DNA of 64,000 nt from Berberis thunbergii (lineage: Eukaryota > Streptophyta > Magnoliopsida > Ranunculales > Berberidaceae), in NCBI GenBank assembly GCA_003290165.1, contig QNQO01010706.1:143135-207134 (forward strand). Direction: 5' to 3'. Under the pieces are notes generated by a model, which was not told where the DNA came from, made no database searches, and saw only the letters and a list, made by a program, of their open reading frames with translations. How positions within the stretch are numbered: the stretch's first letter is position 1; each line of letters starts with the position of its first letter. Shown in pieces: positions 1-12,769 of this stretch. A program made the translations under genes and the position numbers.

Positions 1-162
1 AGTTGGAACATTTTTGTTGCTTTTTCTGTTATGTAACTTTGGTAAGTAATCTGTACTCGTTCTATAAAAAAGCTATACTTTATCCCATTCTCCTTTAAAT
101 TTGAAAATTATTAATTTTTCCTTCTTCTATTGTTTGTTTGTTTGCAAAATTGGAGAATATAG

Positions 163-3100
163 GTCACATGTGTGGGGCCATTTCTGCTTATGCTATGAGG
201 GCGAGAAGCTAATCAATGACAAGGATTATATTCGAAATTTTGGGATCAAGGATGGTGATCAGGTGTGTTCCAGAATCGTATTATTTTGGATCTATATGCA
301 CATAGACATAGTAAAGGCGCACATTAAATTTGAGCTGATATGTGCGTATATTGATTCTTGACTGATTTGTTTCGTATATATATATAGCATACTAGCATGC
401 CGTTAAAGGTTGAATTAGTGACACATAATTGATGCCCGATTGTTGGAAAGAGACAGTTAAGATATATCTATACATCAGAGTTCAAATGCTATTTAATGCT
501 TTTCTTCAGAATCAGTAGACAATCTGCATTTGCACTACCTATGGTCATAAATTGCCTCTGAATTATATATATATATATATTATTTATTATTATTTTATTT
601 TTTATTTTTTTCTGTAGCACTAAATACAACTATTTTGTGGTTTTTCATTGTATTTTCCCCCAAAGTATAGAAATTTTATGGAAATTGTCTCTGATGGTGT
701 GTTGAATGCAAAATTTCTTAGACTGATTGTGAGTGTAGCTTTTTTGAAATTCTTCGTTATGTGTATGACTCGAGAGGCAAGTCACTGTTGGTGATGTTTT
801 GAGAAGAAAGGTGGATCTGTCTCTCTGATTGATAATACCAAATATGTGGCTTGCCAAAAAGGTTACACAAATAATCATCTATTGAAAAAATCGATTTTAA
901 AGCTGCTGAGATTATGTGTGTGTGTGTGTGTGTGCGAATGTCGAGGAATAGCGGAATAAGTGCAAATTAGCTAGCCTCTAATCAGTAAGAGAAATATACT
1001 TGTGCTAGACACTGATTTTTAGCCACCAAAATCCAAACTCACGAGGAAAGGAGTGTGGGATATGATAAGAAATGCCCAACTTTTACTATTTACTGGGTAA
1101 GTGGAGGATAAAAATGTAATCAGGATTTATCTTGCAGTGACTTGGAGCCACATGCATCAAAAGCACATTTGGATCAATATAATCTATAACAGAATGGTTA
1201 CAAAACGACATATATCGTTGGGAATAATGCTACATATTATTCTACTATAAGTGACCATTTGAGTAGTCATTCCTGTTTCATGTAGACCCAATTTCCCTAC
1301 CCAGGTATTCTCTGAACTGAATCCTATCTTCTTCCCTGGCTCTGTAAGTTATTTATCCAGAGATTATGGTACACCTTTGCTATTCTTCTCCATATGCAAG
1401 ACCTTAGAAAATTTGTCAGTAAAACTTGAAGCTAAAATATTGCATAGAGTTGAGACAACGCTTGCTTGCCACTAGGCATTAATACTATTCAAATCCTTCG
1501 TGCTTAATAAAATGGAGGCAATGTGCTAAGTGACTTAAGCAGCTTTATCCTCAGTATTGATTTCTGAAATTGTTTAAAATGAGGTGAATGAGAGAAGAAG
1601 AGTGTATACCACCAACCGAGAATCTGACCCTTTATGGAAGGATGGAAGCAGGGGATGTAAATGTGTTTAGTTGATCAAAGAGATTCAAGCTACGGTTAGC
1701 TGCTCATTAAGGCTGGTAACTGATATTATGGACGGGAACTTTGATTGAAGTTCGTTTACTAGTACAAGCTCTCCAATGGGAGACCCCATTTTCCCCACTA
1801 TTTTTAAAAACTTTTAGGGCCTGGTAAACTCGATCAAAAGATTGTTCATCAAGTGTGACTTGCTCAATACAATCATATCTAGGTGCCGAGCACATTTTCA
1901 AAAGCTTTTATGAGATCAAGACTTTGAAACTGGTAAAATTATGATGCTTGGGGTCTTGGTTGGAGTGTCTGCTCCTCCAAGTCTGGATTTTGGTCTCTCA
2001 TTGGAGATATACTCATACCTTCAAACTAAGTACTCAATTCTTCTTGTTCTCACTGGGAAAGCCAAGTGGAGCACTAAGAATACAACTTCATTCACGATGA
2101 AGGCAACAACTCAGGTAAAATGCAAATTCCAGCAACACAGCTGAACTTCCTTAAGGAGAAGGAGCGTGTGTAGCCAATGTAATACTTGGGATGGAATAGA
2201 AGGAAAACCTTGTATCCAGAGATGATGAAAACTCCACCAAATGATTGGAATAGGAAGTATTTTTTGAGTATCAGAGTTTTGCTTTCTCACATCCTTCTAT
2301 CTGTGAATCATTTCTCTTGAATTGATTGAATAACTGGATGTAATTTTACTATTCTCGTCATTAAATTCCTCACTTTTCCTGTCTCGCCTGTATCATATGG
2401 GGATTGTCTCTTGCACGTTTTCTTGAACATACAATGTTGGTCATGTATCATTGAACATCAGAATTGCTTCCACATATAGTTGCACACATAGTTTTTGTGC
2501 TTTTTTACCTTATGTGGTTACATATTGGAATGAACAGAAGATAATCACATATTTTGTCTTGATATTTGCACAGCTTCACTTTCTACGGCATCTGTCAATG
2601 GACTACAAACTGACAAAGAGAAGATCTAAAAAGGAGAATGCTACAAGCAAAAAGCAACAAACGTAAGGATTTTATACGAATTTTCAGAATTCAAGATTTT
2701 GTCATCATCAATAATTAAATTATAATGCATAACATCGCAAATATCAAATTTGGTTGGGATCATAGGCAGAGATTGGTTCTTATTTGATGCAGTCAGGGGC
2801 AAGGCTCCCTGAGCAAGCTTGGACTGAGGGCCATTCTACCAATGTGGCTAACAAATGGAGCTATTTAATCATTGGACATTGCTTTGCTTTCATCTCATTG
2901 ATTAAATGGATTGGGCCTCTGTAGATGTGCACTGTTTATTAATTCACACAACATTTATAATTGGAGAGATGGATGCTGAGTACATTTGATTTTTTTTTAT
3001 TATTATTTTTTTTTTCTGAAAAGATCTTTGACAGATTCCAATGTCCGGGGAGATAAAGTTGAGGGCTTTGATGGTTATGTCAATGGAGACATGGAGGAAG

Positions 3101-3312
3101 GATATGGACTATACTATCAGTACGATAGTATACGGGATGAAGAGTTCATTGGACATTCAGATTTCAAGTTGGCTCACTTGTTGAAGGATTGGCTTTCACA
3201 CTCCAAGCAGTGGTTTGCACGGAAAAATAAATCAGATCACAGGCTTCCAACTTCAAGATTTTCAGGGCAATACCTGAAACAGGAGTCAAACTTGAAACTT
3301 CTAGCATTATGA
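163..3312 (+). CDS. Ubiquitin-like domain protein (SNRNP25 / U11-U12-25K type), 3' part of gene
   Basis: Three exons can be joined with consistent phase. Exon 163-262 follows an AG acceptor and ends at Q before GTGTGT; it encodes SHVWGHFCLCYEGEKL and INDKDYIRNFGIKDGDQ. Exon 2574-2662 (LHFLRHLSMDYKLTKRRSK onward) ends in phase 2 before GTAAGG. Exon 3024-3312 supplies the third base of that codon and runs to TGA at 3310-3312. HVWxxFCL, EKLxxD and FGIKDGDQ are hallmarks of the C-terminal half of the ubiquitin-like fold in SNRNP25-type proteins. The last exon adds an acidic stretch (VNGDMEEGYGLYYQYDSI) and HLLKDWLSHSKQWF, which I do not recognise. The 5' exons and start codon lie upstream of the window. 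This may be a plant paralogue rather than the true minor-spliceosome 25K subunit. The final ~15 residues are the least certain part. Confidence 0.7.
263..2573 (+). other. 2.3-kb intron of the ubiquitin-like gene
   Basis: The stretch is bounded by GT (263-264) and AG (2572-2573) and joins phase-0 exons. It is AT-rich, with short AT runs near 565-582 and a (GT)n microsatellite at 914-934. Short ORFs inside it (for example 1707-1901 minus and 1941-2144 plus) match no family I recognise. No transposon ends were seen. Confidence 0.6.
914..934. repeat. (GT)n microsatellite
   Basis: An uninterrupted run of about ten GT dinucleotides lies inside the first intron. Confidence 0.9.
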
Positions 3313-4225
3313 AGGCATTTCCTTCGATCCGAAAAAAGAATAAGAGAGGTTGGTATTGCAATCATATGAGTTGCTGACCACAATAATGTGGTGCAAATCT
3401 GAAAAGCCTAATTCATGACCCAGATAGTGGTTTCGTTGAGACTGGAATGGACTCCTCTCCCAATAATAATCGGATTCCAACATGTTTCTACGCTAATAAC
3501 CATCAAGTTTTCACAATAATCTCTCAATTGGCATTCAGAATGGGAGATGCTGCGAGTGAGTGCACCTGGTTTAGTCACGAGAACAACATGAATATGTTTT
3601 TGATGAACTCAAACTTGTTGCAACTGAGAGACTGAAGAAATAGATAGTTGTTGGGATTTTTATTCTTTTTCTTTCAATTTATGTTTTAGCACAAAATTGT
3701 CTCTTTAGCATTCAGGCACATTTTGCAGACGCAATTCAGAAAAATGATGTAGAAATTGTAAATCATCTTTTATTTTCAAGACGTGGTGATGGTGTTGATT
3801 GAATGCTATCAGAACACAGGGTTCACGTTTCAAATATATTGAATACCTGTATCAAAATTTGGTGTAATTAATAGTCTACATCCATATTGATCCCCAAATC
3901 ATTTGTGTTATTTTTTTTTGCAAGTTTTCAAGACATGACATAATTGGTATTAGATTGCCACTGGGAAAATATTTTATTTTTGGTTGTTTGTCTACGAACG
4001 AGTAGTTCCCTCTCAAGGTGATTCAGGTGGCAGCTTCTTAGAAGTTTCAGAGCTATCGAACTTCCCAAGGATAGGCAAAAGTAAAAGATGGCGAATCCTC
4101 CTTTCCTATGGAGTGAGCTACCCAAAATATCCTACAATTATATTGGTATCTACACTATTACACTACTATAATTACTATTGAGTTTTACTGTTCATTGTGT
4201 GGCAGACTTGTGTCACCTTTCAAAT
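3313..4225 (+). other. 3' flank / probable 3' UTR of the ubiquitin-like gene
   Basis: The sequence after the TGA at 3312 is AT-rich, with T-rich tracts near 3655-3690 and 3910-3925. No further coding exon, repeat or transposon end is recognisable. The poly(A) site cannot be placed from sequence alone. Confidence 0.4.
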
Positions 4226-4251
4226 CCCCCCCCCCCCCCCCCCCCCCCCCC
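4226..4251. repeat. Homopolymer C run (26 nt)
   Basis: 26 consecutive C residues lie in AT-rich intergenic DNA. The exact length is error-prone in both sequencing and assembly. Confidence 0.9.
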
Positions 4252-4849
4252 TCCTAGCAATTGAAAAGTTTGGTTGTCTTTGTGGACTTTTCGAAATCCT
4301 GATAAACCCTTGCAAACTTACGAAATTTCGAAATTGTCCCTAACCTCTATCTGTAACTACAATTGAGTTGAGTTTTATTGATCATTGTGTGTCAATCTGT
4401 CTTCTTTTGAATTCCCAAATTTCCCTCGCCAAGTTATAAAATTCCCAACCATCCTCTTCTCCCTCTTTAGCAATTGAAAAGTTAGTCTGTCATCTTTTGA
4501 ATTTCCAAATTGAAATTTCTAAAATCACTCGATTTTTTTTTTGTCATTTTATGTTGGATTTTCAAAAAATATATGATTTTTTTTATTGATACGGGGTTTA
4601 ATGTTTGGGTTGACCTAGGTTTTTAGTGGAATTATGCTTTGGGTTCTATTTTTTGGGTTGCAAATTGGCTTGGGGTTCTATTTGGGTTGAATCAGGGCCT
4701 TGAGTTCAATATAAACAAATAAAAGGATCTAAGCACACACAGAGAAAAATGAACGGGATAAGTATTATATGCATGAATATGGATTCCAGATGGACAATTA
4801 AATGACAATTGAAAAAGTTGGTGTCCGTGTTCGAAAAATTAGGAAAGTG

Positions 4850-5095
4850 GCCCTCCACATCCCATTAGCCAAATTACGAATATGTCCTCCCATTTGCCAA
4901 AGTATGACACTGCCCATACCCATTTGCCAAATCTTAAAAAAGGCCCCTCATTCGCCGAATTACAAAAATGTCCTCATTCGCCAAATTATGAAAATGCCCC
5001 TATCATTAGGCAAATTACAAAAAGCCATCTCATTCACCAAATTACAAAAATGCCCCTACCATTCACCAAATTCTGAAAATGCCCATTCCCATCCC
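4850..5095. repeat. Degenerate ~28-30-bp minisatellite
   Basis: About eight imperfect tandem copies of a unit like CATTCGCCAAATTACAAAAA followed by TGCCCCT are visible. Copies vary (ATTAGCC, ATTTGCC, ATTCACC) and spacing drifts. The apparent ORFs here (4802-5101, 4882-5076) are by-products of the repeat. Confidence 0.75.
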
Positions 5096-6441
5096 CTTTA
5101 AAGCCAATCTTCTTTATAACTTCAAGATTTTGAAGTTCCTAAAATCCCCGTCATATTTCATAAACCCCAAGCCAATCTAGTATTAGATTTACACCTCCAC
5201 GTGTCACTCTCATATCCAAGCATCTGTGCATCGGGGCTACTTCACTCAAACCCATAAATTGTCATTGGACAAAATATTATTTAGACCCAATCAACATCTG
5301 ACCAGATTAGCAAGCATGGTCTGGGACTCTGAGGCATCTTAATTCTCCATAATGTGTCAAAATTATATTATTCTGAGAATGCCCCTCACACTTTCGCTTA
5401 TTTACAACAATCAGAAATTCAACCTGTTGGTGTCGTGATGTGTCTAAATGTGTCGAGACTTTGATTTTTTCAAGAATTCACCCCTTTCCCGTATAGGGCT
5501 AGTTCAACCCAATCTTACATATGAGCATAATTTTGGGCCTACAAGCCTATAAATTAGGCATAATGAAGATAAAAATTCAATAACAATAAATTTTTTGAGT
5601 TTGATCATCTTTTTAAATTAATGTAATTATTTTTTGATTATCTAGAAATATCATGCTTTATTGAGCTAGGGTAGTTAGGACAGTCAAACCTTAGACAAGA
5701 AGTTAAGCCTCAACAAAGAGAAAGAGAAGGAGAAGGTAGTAGACTATAATGATGATGCATATAAATAAATTATAATAGTAGGTCAATTAGAATGAAAACA
5801 GTAATAAGTCAATGTTTTGATAACCAATAAATTATTTTCATATTTGATAATTTAGTGACCTATTTGGGAGTGCCGAAGGGCATGACGTTGTACCTGTGCC
5901 AATGGCACGACTGGTACACTAGTTACATTATAACTGTTTTGGGCCAAATGAATAGTGTCGCTTGAAGCTGGGTCAACTTTCTTATTTCCAAAATTGTCTC
6001 TCCCTAAATCTATTAATTATTATTTTGCCCGTATCATGACAAAAATTGATTATGAGTGTCTTTATACGTTCAGTTCTAAATTATTAGTGTAGTCGTAAGC
6101 TTCATTATATTATTATAGATTTCTCTAATAATTTCAGTAATTTACAAATTGACTCATTCATCCTTTTCAATTTTATGAAATTGCCTTTGCTCAATTTTTT
6201 AGATTGAACATGCACATAATTCACATGTGCATGCGAGGCATTGTAATTATGCGTGCGCTCATGGACTAGTATTGGTACTTATTGTAATCATAGTGATTTT
6301 CCTTGGCGTGTATCATATACATTTTCCCTCTTTTTGTAAGGTTTGATGCCCCTGTAGTGACATTATTTATATATATATTAGAAGTAATAGAAAAATAAAA
6401 CAAAGCATCTTTTAGTCAATCAAATTTCTGTTTGAATCCTC

Positions 6442-6466
6442 ATATATATATATATATATATATATA
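6442..6466. repeat. (TA)n microsatellite
   Basis: About 12 TA dinucleotides, roughly 160 bp upstream of the Tat1 insertion. Confidence 0.9.
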
Positions 6467-6629
6467 AAGAGTATGTTGGAGATGCTGTAAACAAGGACAA
6501 TAAAGCTTAAATGTGACCACCTAGATATCCCCAGATTTTATCACAAACACCATAAATTTGGTGTTTGAATTCTAAATTTAACCCATGTCAATCCTTTTAG
6601 TTCAATGCTCCATTATTATATAAATCTTC

Positions 6630-7172
6630 AGATGATACATTAAATAAGACTCGAATCATGATCATATACGTGACAAAGATCATTTATCACGAGGAATATG
6701 TACTTCAATCTAGGCTCGACCCAAGAGACCTGAAAAGACAGACCTAGACATTAAAGAGGCCTGAAAAGACATGCCCAGTCATTAAAGAGGCCTGAAAACG
6801 GTCCTTGATAATAGATCGTAATCAAGGGCCTGAATCCGGCCCCAACGGATCTTCCTGTAGAGAAGAGAGATGTTACAGAGGAAACAAGTCGTGGCTGGAA
6901 TCACTCCGCCAAGGACGTACCTCAATGAAGGAGGAGGCCGTTGCAAAAAATGTCTCCCCCATCACGCCCTACATGCCTAAGTCATGCAGAGAAGTAATGA
7001 AGGACATTATATAAGGTAAAGGGAACATTCGACAATAGGTATGCAAATTCAACTGAACTATACTCTATCCAAATTTAGTCTTCTCCCATAGATTAACTGA
7101 CTTAAGCATCGGATTGCCATCTAACCTTGTTTTGCAGGTCAGATCTCTAGGAGACCGAATTTGGACGCATCA
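6630..7172 (+). repeat. Tat1 5' LTR
   Basis: Aligns along its length with 19148-19688. It begins AGATGATACAT where the 3' LTR has TGATGATACAT, so the terminal T has mutated to A. It ends GGACGCATCA. With this start the flanking TCTTC matches the 3' flank exactly. A TATATAAGG-like TATA box lies at about 7008-7016. Confidence 0.88.
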
Positions 7173-7175
7173 GTT

Positions 7176-7192
7176 TGGCGCCGTGCGTGGGG
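7176..7192 (+). other. Tat1 primer-binding site
   Basis: TGGCGCCGTGCGTGGGG lies four bases after the 5' LTR. TGGCGCC followed by a G/T-rich stretch is the usual plant Tat/Athila-type PBS (tRNA-Asp/Arg class). The match beyond the first nine bases is weak. Confidence 0.65.
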
Positions 7193-7273
7193 AATGATAG
7201 TTTCCTCTTCTAAAGAGAGTTTGCTTTTGATAATTTCCTTAACTCGAATCACTAACGGAGAGATTTAGTACAA

Positions 7274-8760
7274 ATGGAAGATACTACAAACTCTCAGCTT
7301 GGCAACAATGAAACCTTTCGCTAGTGAAATTGAATTACCAATCAGGCATACCTCAAATCCAAAACCAGGAGAAACAACTGTGTCAGGTATTGCAGTACCA
7401 CCACACGGAATGGTGGCCCAACCATCCCAGACATCTGTGGTACAATGACAGATCCTTGTGTGGACCAGCTTTTTGTCCAAATGGATTATCTGGTCAAAGT
7501 GGTTGAAAAGCTCACCCAGGAATTTGCTCAAACTATCGAACACGACGAAACTCCACCTCAGCAGAATTTTGCCATCCACGTTCGAGAGAACCATGAAGCT
7601 CTAATTGAGCTTTGACGAACAAACTGTGAAGGAAGTAAACCACAGTGATGGCATGAAATTCTTCCACAAGTTCCATTCATGATAGGAGTTATAGATCCTA
7701 ATGTGCTTTACAAGTTGGCCATACCACCATTCTCCGATGCACTCATGAAGACCCCTTTGCCAAAAAAGTTCATTGTTCCAAAGTATGAAACTTATGATGG
7801 CACTACTGATCTGTCAGACCATCTATGACATTTCCACCACATGATGGCACTAAAAGAAAACATGGAGTCCATTTTGTGCCGAACCTTTCTAACCAACCTA
7901 ACGCCCACAACCATGAGTTGGTTCAACAATCTTCCACCCAGATTGATAGATTCGTTTTAGGCATTGCCGCAGCCTTCATCACATGGTTTATTCAATGAAG
8001 CAAAAATGGCATTCATTATTTGCTTCACACCAAGCAAAAGCCCGAAGAAACTATCAGGGAGTACGTTACTCGTTTTACTAACGAGTTAACAATGATCGAC
8101 AGATGCAGTGATGATAGGCCATAACCACTTTCAGCTCTAGATTAAAAAGATGGTCATTTTACAACTCAATGAATCTGGACCCTTCGAGAAACATGGCGAC
8201 CTTACTAAAAATGCTAAAAAATACATCACCCTCAAAGAGATGTTGGCATCTAAGACGAAGAACGAGCCCAAAATTTTTTCCCCAACAAATCGAGAAAGGA
8301 GAGAGGAGAGACAAAGATATGATAGGCCACGGGAGGAGAGTGGCCAGTCGAAAAGACATCAGACCAATGGCCGGTCCAAATACAACAAACAAGAACCCAT
8401 AAAGCTACAATCTAGAAGAGCCAAACATGAACAGTCAACGAATGCGGTCAACTTTACCTACAAACCATTTACGGCTTTGAAAACAAGTCGAGCAAATGTC
8501 ATGAAGTCCATGGAAAAGTGGGAGGATATCAAATGGCCACTCAAGCCGAGGGGAAACTAGCCGGATGAGACAAAAACAAGTATTGTTCTTTCCACAAGGA
8601 CCACGAACATGATACAAAATACTGCTACAACTTGAAGAATGAAATCGAGTACTGGATTCAGAGAGGATCACTTGGTGAATTCGTCGGGTTGAAAGACAAG
8701 CAATCCAAAGGGAAGGTGAAAGTGGACGCTACCACGAGGTCAAATGAATAGTCTAGACAA
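7274..8760 (+). pseudogene. Tat1 gag (decayed)
   Basis: The likely start is ATGGAAGATACTACAAACTC at 7274. Readable pieces, with several stops and frameshifts, include PKKFIVPKYETYDGTTD with HFHHMMALKE near 7750-7860, typical of Tat retrotransposon gag. A CCHC-like zinc finger lies at about 8580-8690 (YCSFHKDHEHDTKYCYNLK, then NEIEYWIQRGSLGEF). The capsid protein would package the element RNA. The frame is broken more than five times, so no functional product is expected. Confidence 0.8.
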
Positions 8761-8949
8761 CTGATATATGTTTTGCACGATGTAGCTAGAGAAAAGGAAC
8801 GATCTAACTGATCACGGAAGCAATCAATTCAGGATTTATGGACGAGGATCTGATATCCGGAGCCTTCTGTTCAGCACGCCATAATACAACATTGAACTCT
8901 ATCCTTTTCAGAAAAAAGACGAATACGGAGTTCACTTCCCCAATAATGA

Positions 8950-10970
8950 CGCCTTGGTGATTTCGGTATTGATAGCTAAATGGGAGATCAAAAGAGTATT
9001 AATCGACACAAGTAGCTCAACCAACATTCCACAAGATGCAATTCATTGAAGAGATGCTTACACCCAATGACCACATGTTGGTAGGTTTCAGTGGAGAGCA
9101 ATGCCGCCCACTCAGACTAATCCGATTACTAGTTGAAGCAGGAACGCCAGGTAAACAACGAGTCCTATTGACGAACTTCCTTGTTGTCGACACACCATCT
9201 GCATACAACATGCTACTAGGAAGACCTTGGCTATAATAAACGGGTGCAGTGTCCTCTACCACGCATCAATGTTTGAAGTATCACACTGATGACGACGTCG
9301 GGGTCATCAAAGGAGAACAACCAATTGCATGTGAATGCCACTACGTAGCAATGGACACCCTGAGCAGATAGCAATCATAATCACGACTAGAAAGGCCATT
9401 ACAACAACCCGGTCAATTACAGATTAGTCACGGCCTACCAGAGGACAACACAACTCCAATTAGTCCAAGAAGTCGACCAAACACTGGACAACCAGAAGAA
9501 GAAACAATACCAGTCCATCTAGATGGTGAAAAAGAAAGAAAAACAGTCCGGATTGACACAAAACTTCACCTAGAACTAACTAAGCAGCTGATCCAACTGT
9601 TGAAAGACAACTAGGACGTCGTCGCCTAGAAAATGAAGGACATGGTAGGCATTGATCCCTCCATCATTACTCATAGGTTGCAAGTCAACCTGGATAATAA
9701 TCCAGTTCGACAGAAAAGAAGGCCAGTTACCCTAGAGCGTAACCAAGCAATCACAAGGAGGTGCATCGTTAATGAATGCAGAGATTATCAAGGAGTCCCT
9801 CTATCCGGACTGGCTGACCAACACAGTTTTGGTAAAAAAAAATGGTAAATTGAGGGTATGTGTAGACTACATGGATTTAAATAAGGTTTGCCCAAAAGAT
9901 AGTTTCCCATTCCCACGAATAGATCAGCTGGTGGATGCCACTTCCAGACATGAGCTTCTAAACTTTATGGACGCATACTCTGGTTACAGCCATATACGAG
10001 TGCATCCACCCGACCAGGAAAAAACATCTTTCATAACAGAAAGAGGGGCATATTGCTACCGAGTGATGACATTCAGACTAAATAATGCAGGAGCCACGTA
10101 CCAACGTATTGTGAGTAAGTTGTTCAAAGATCATAGAGGCAAGACCATGGGGGTATACATTGACGACATGCTAAAAAATGACCACATCAAAGACCTTGAA
10201 CAAGCTTTCTCCCAGTTCTGAAAGTACAAAATGAAGCTAAAACTGGAAAAATGTACATTCGAAGTAGAATCAGAGAAATTCCTCGGGTAGATGGTCAATC
10301 AAAGAGGAATCGAAGCTGATCCAAAACATATACAAATGCTCGTCCACATGCAGTCGCTTACCAGCATTAAAGGCGTACAAAGCCTCAATGCTCAGATAAC
10401 AACCTTGAACAGGTTCATCTCCAGGTCGTCAGAAAAGTGCCTTCCCTTCTTCAAAACCTTGAAAGGAAACAAAATGTTCAAACAGAGTGAGGAATGAGAA
10501 AAGACTTTCCAAAGCCTGAAGGCATAGATGGGGAGCACTGAATTACTTTCAAAGCCAAAAATAGGAGACACACTTTACTTGTACTTATCAATGTCCGAAC
10601 ATGTAGTCAGTTCAATACTAATACGAGAGGAAAACGGCACACAAAAGCCAGTTTACTATGTCAACAAGACATATACAGATACAAAAGCTAATTACCATTT
10701 CTGGGGAAATTAGCGTTTGCCCAGGTCGTATCCTTAAGAAAGCTGTGACCATATTTTCAAACCCACCCCATCACTGTCATGACTGAACAATCACTTCTAT
10801 CGGTGCTGCACAAACCAAAGCTATTCAGAAAAATGGTGAAATGGGCAGTGGAACTTGGTCAGTTCGATATTAGTTATGCTCCTAAGACTGCAATAAAAGC
10901 TCAGGCATTAGCAGACTTCATCACCGAGTCCACAGGCGTCAACGAGCATCAACCGAACATCAATCAAGAG
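8950..10970 (+). pseudogene. Tat1 pol: protease, reverse transcriptase, RNase H (decayed)
   Basis: Protease remnant near 8990-9240: LIDTSSSTNIP (active-site D-T-S/G) and later YNMLLGRPWL. RT at 9772-10330: LRVCVDYMDLNKVCPKDSFP, FMDAYSGYSHI with the first catalytic Asp kept, and VYIDDM with both catalytic Asp kept. RNase H at 10528-10960: KPVYYVNKTYTDTKANY, then VKWAVELGQFDISY and KAQALADFITES, the typical Tat RT-RNH end. Stops and frameshifts separate the pieces (for example TGA at 10219 and TAG at 10289). Confidence 0.85.
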
Positions 10971-10984
10971 GAAGAAAACACCAA

Positions 10985-12675
10985 ACAAACTGCTCATGAA
11001 TGGATGATGCACTGCGACAGAGCGTCCAACGAGAAAAGGGAGCAAAACTAAAATTATTATGTACAACACGGAAGGAGCAACGTTGGAAAAGTCAATAAAA
11101 TTCAGTTTTAAAGCTGCAAACAACGAAGCCGAGTATGAAGCAGTGATAGCCGAATTACAATTGGGTAAACACCTCGGAATAAAAGAAGTCAACATTTTCA
11201 CTGACTCCAAATTGGTAGTCAACTAGTTGAACAACGAATTCCAAGTCAAAGATGCACGTATGAAAACTTATCATCAAAAGGCAAGTGAGCTGATTGAAAG
11301 GTTCAAAACAGTAACCATTCAATGATGTGCAAGAGCGGAAAAGGACAAAGCTGACAGCTTGGCCAAAGAGGCATCACAAGCTGAAAAAACTCATAATCCA
11401 CTCGTCACAGTACAAGAAAGCTCAATACTGGAAAACCAAGCACAAAAAACATGTACAACGGATTAGGAAAGCAATTGGATGACTCCAATCCTGATATACA
11501 TAAAAAGTGGAACACTACTAGCAGATAAGATGGAGAGCTGTAAACTACGAAATAGAGCAGCTATACACACTGATTAACGATAGACTCTATAAAAGGTCTG
11601 CCACAGGTCTGCTGCTTTTTCACCCAGCGATTCCGACTATGTCCAATGAGAAGTTCACTTCGGCATATGTGGGATCATCGAGGAGGGAAAACATTAGCTC
11701 ATAAAGCCTTGACATTGGGATACTACTAGCCAACAATGCAAAAAGATGCAAATGAGGTACTTCGAAACTACGACAAATGTCAACAATTTGCTCCATATAC
11801 TCATATGTCAGGCCAAAACCTAATCTCGATGAGTAGTTCCTGGCCATTTGCGCAATGGGGAATGGACATCGTAGGACCACTTCCACTGTCCGATAGAATG
11901 AAATTCCTTCTCGTGGTAGTAGACTATTTTACCAAATGGGTAGAAGTAGAGCCATTGGCAAAGATTGGAGAAATTCAAATTGAAAAAAAGGACATAATAT
12001 GCAGATTTGGAATTCCCAGAGTAATTGTCGACACGGGCAATGGAAAGCAATTTGGAGGAAAAAAAAGTCAAAAAGTTGTGTGTAAACCTAAATATGAAAC
12101 AACACTTCTCAACACCCGCACACCCACAAGAAAACAGACAAGTAGAGGTGACTAATAGAACAATCCTAGAAGCAATAAAAAAGAAGCTCGAAACATCAAA
12201 AAGGTTGGAGGTGTTCGAATTGCCAGGCATCCTCTAGGCCTACAGAACAACGAAAAGAACTCCGACCTGAAAAATTCGTTTTCCCTAGCATACAGATTTG
12301 AGGCAATGGTACCAGTATAAATTGGCATGCCAACTCAGAACCGAAGAGTTTCAAACAGAGGATAACAACGAAGCACTACGAGTTGGACTAGACCTTTTTG
12401 GTGAGAAACGAGAAAAAACTTCGATCAAAACGACCTACAAGCAAAGAATGGCAAATTACTACAATAAAAAGTAAAGCCCTGTACATTCAGCATAGGCGAC
12501 TGGGTGCTCAGAAAATTCCAACTCAACACAAAAGTACCAGGCGCGGGTAAACTGAATCCAAACTGAGAAGGACCATACAAAGTGGCGAAAATCAATAGAC
12601 CAAGAACATACTGGTTAGAAGATTCGAAGGGTGAACAACTGCAACGACCATGGAATGTCAAACACTTGAAAAATT
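10985..12675 (+). pseudogene. Tat1 second RNase H (aRNH) and integrase (decayed)
   Basis: After the retroviral-type RNase H comes a second one: MMHCDRASNEK at ~11005, NNEAEYEAVIAELQLGKHLG and FTDSKLVV to ~11225. This aRNH is diagnostic of the Tat clade. Integrase follows: a zinc-finger remnant at 11620-11780 (MQKDANEVLRNYDKCQQF), then the core with WGMDIVGPLP, VIVDTGNGKQF and HPQENRQVEVTNRTILEA, giving the D, D and E residues. The C-terminal part reaches ~12675 (VKHLKN, stop). Multiple frameshifts and stops are present. Confidence 0.82.
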
Positions 12676-12769
12676 AGTATCAATAAACTTTCAAAGTTCA
12701 GGAACCCTTCATCTCATGTTCAAACAATCTAATCCAGTCAAGACATCAAAGTTAGATTAGGAATCTACT

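Larger units (their letters stand above)
4252..6624. other. Intergenic region between the ubiquitin-like gene and Tat1
   Basis: AT-rich non-coding DNA without a convincing gene. It contains a degenerate minisatellite (4850-5095), AT microsatellites and relics I cannot classify. The five bases TCTTC at 6625-6629 that follow are the target-site duplication of Tat1. Confidence 0.5.

Noticed and set aside
1707..2144. Extra exons or a nested gene in the 2.3-kb intron (1707-1901 minus, 1941-2144 plus)
   Set aside because: No family resemblance and no splice support; both are short chance ORFs in AT-rich intron DNA.
4802..5101. ORFs over the 4.8-5.1 kb minisatellite
   Set aside because: The repeat period keeps the frame open; the peptide is a simple repetition.
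11820..12230. Long minus-strand ORFs opposite the Tat1 and Athila1 integrases (11820-12230, 46809-47219, 47244-47684)
   Set aside because: They mirror the codon pattern of the real plus-strand integrase frames.
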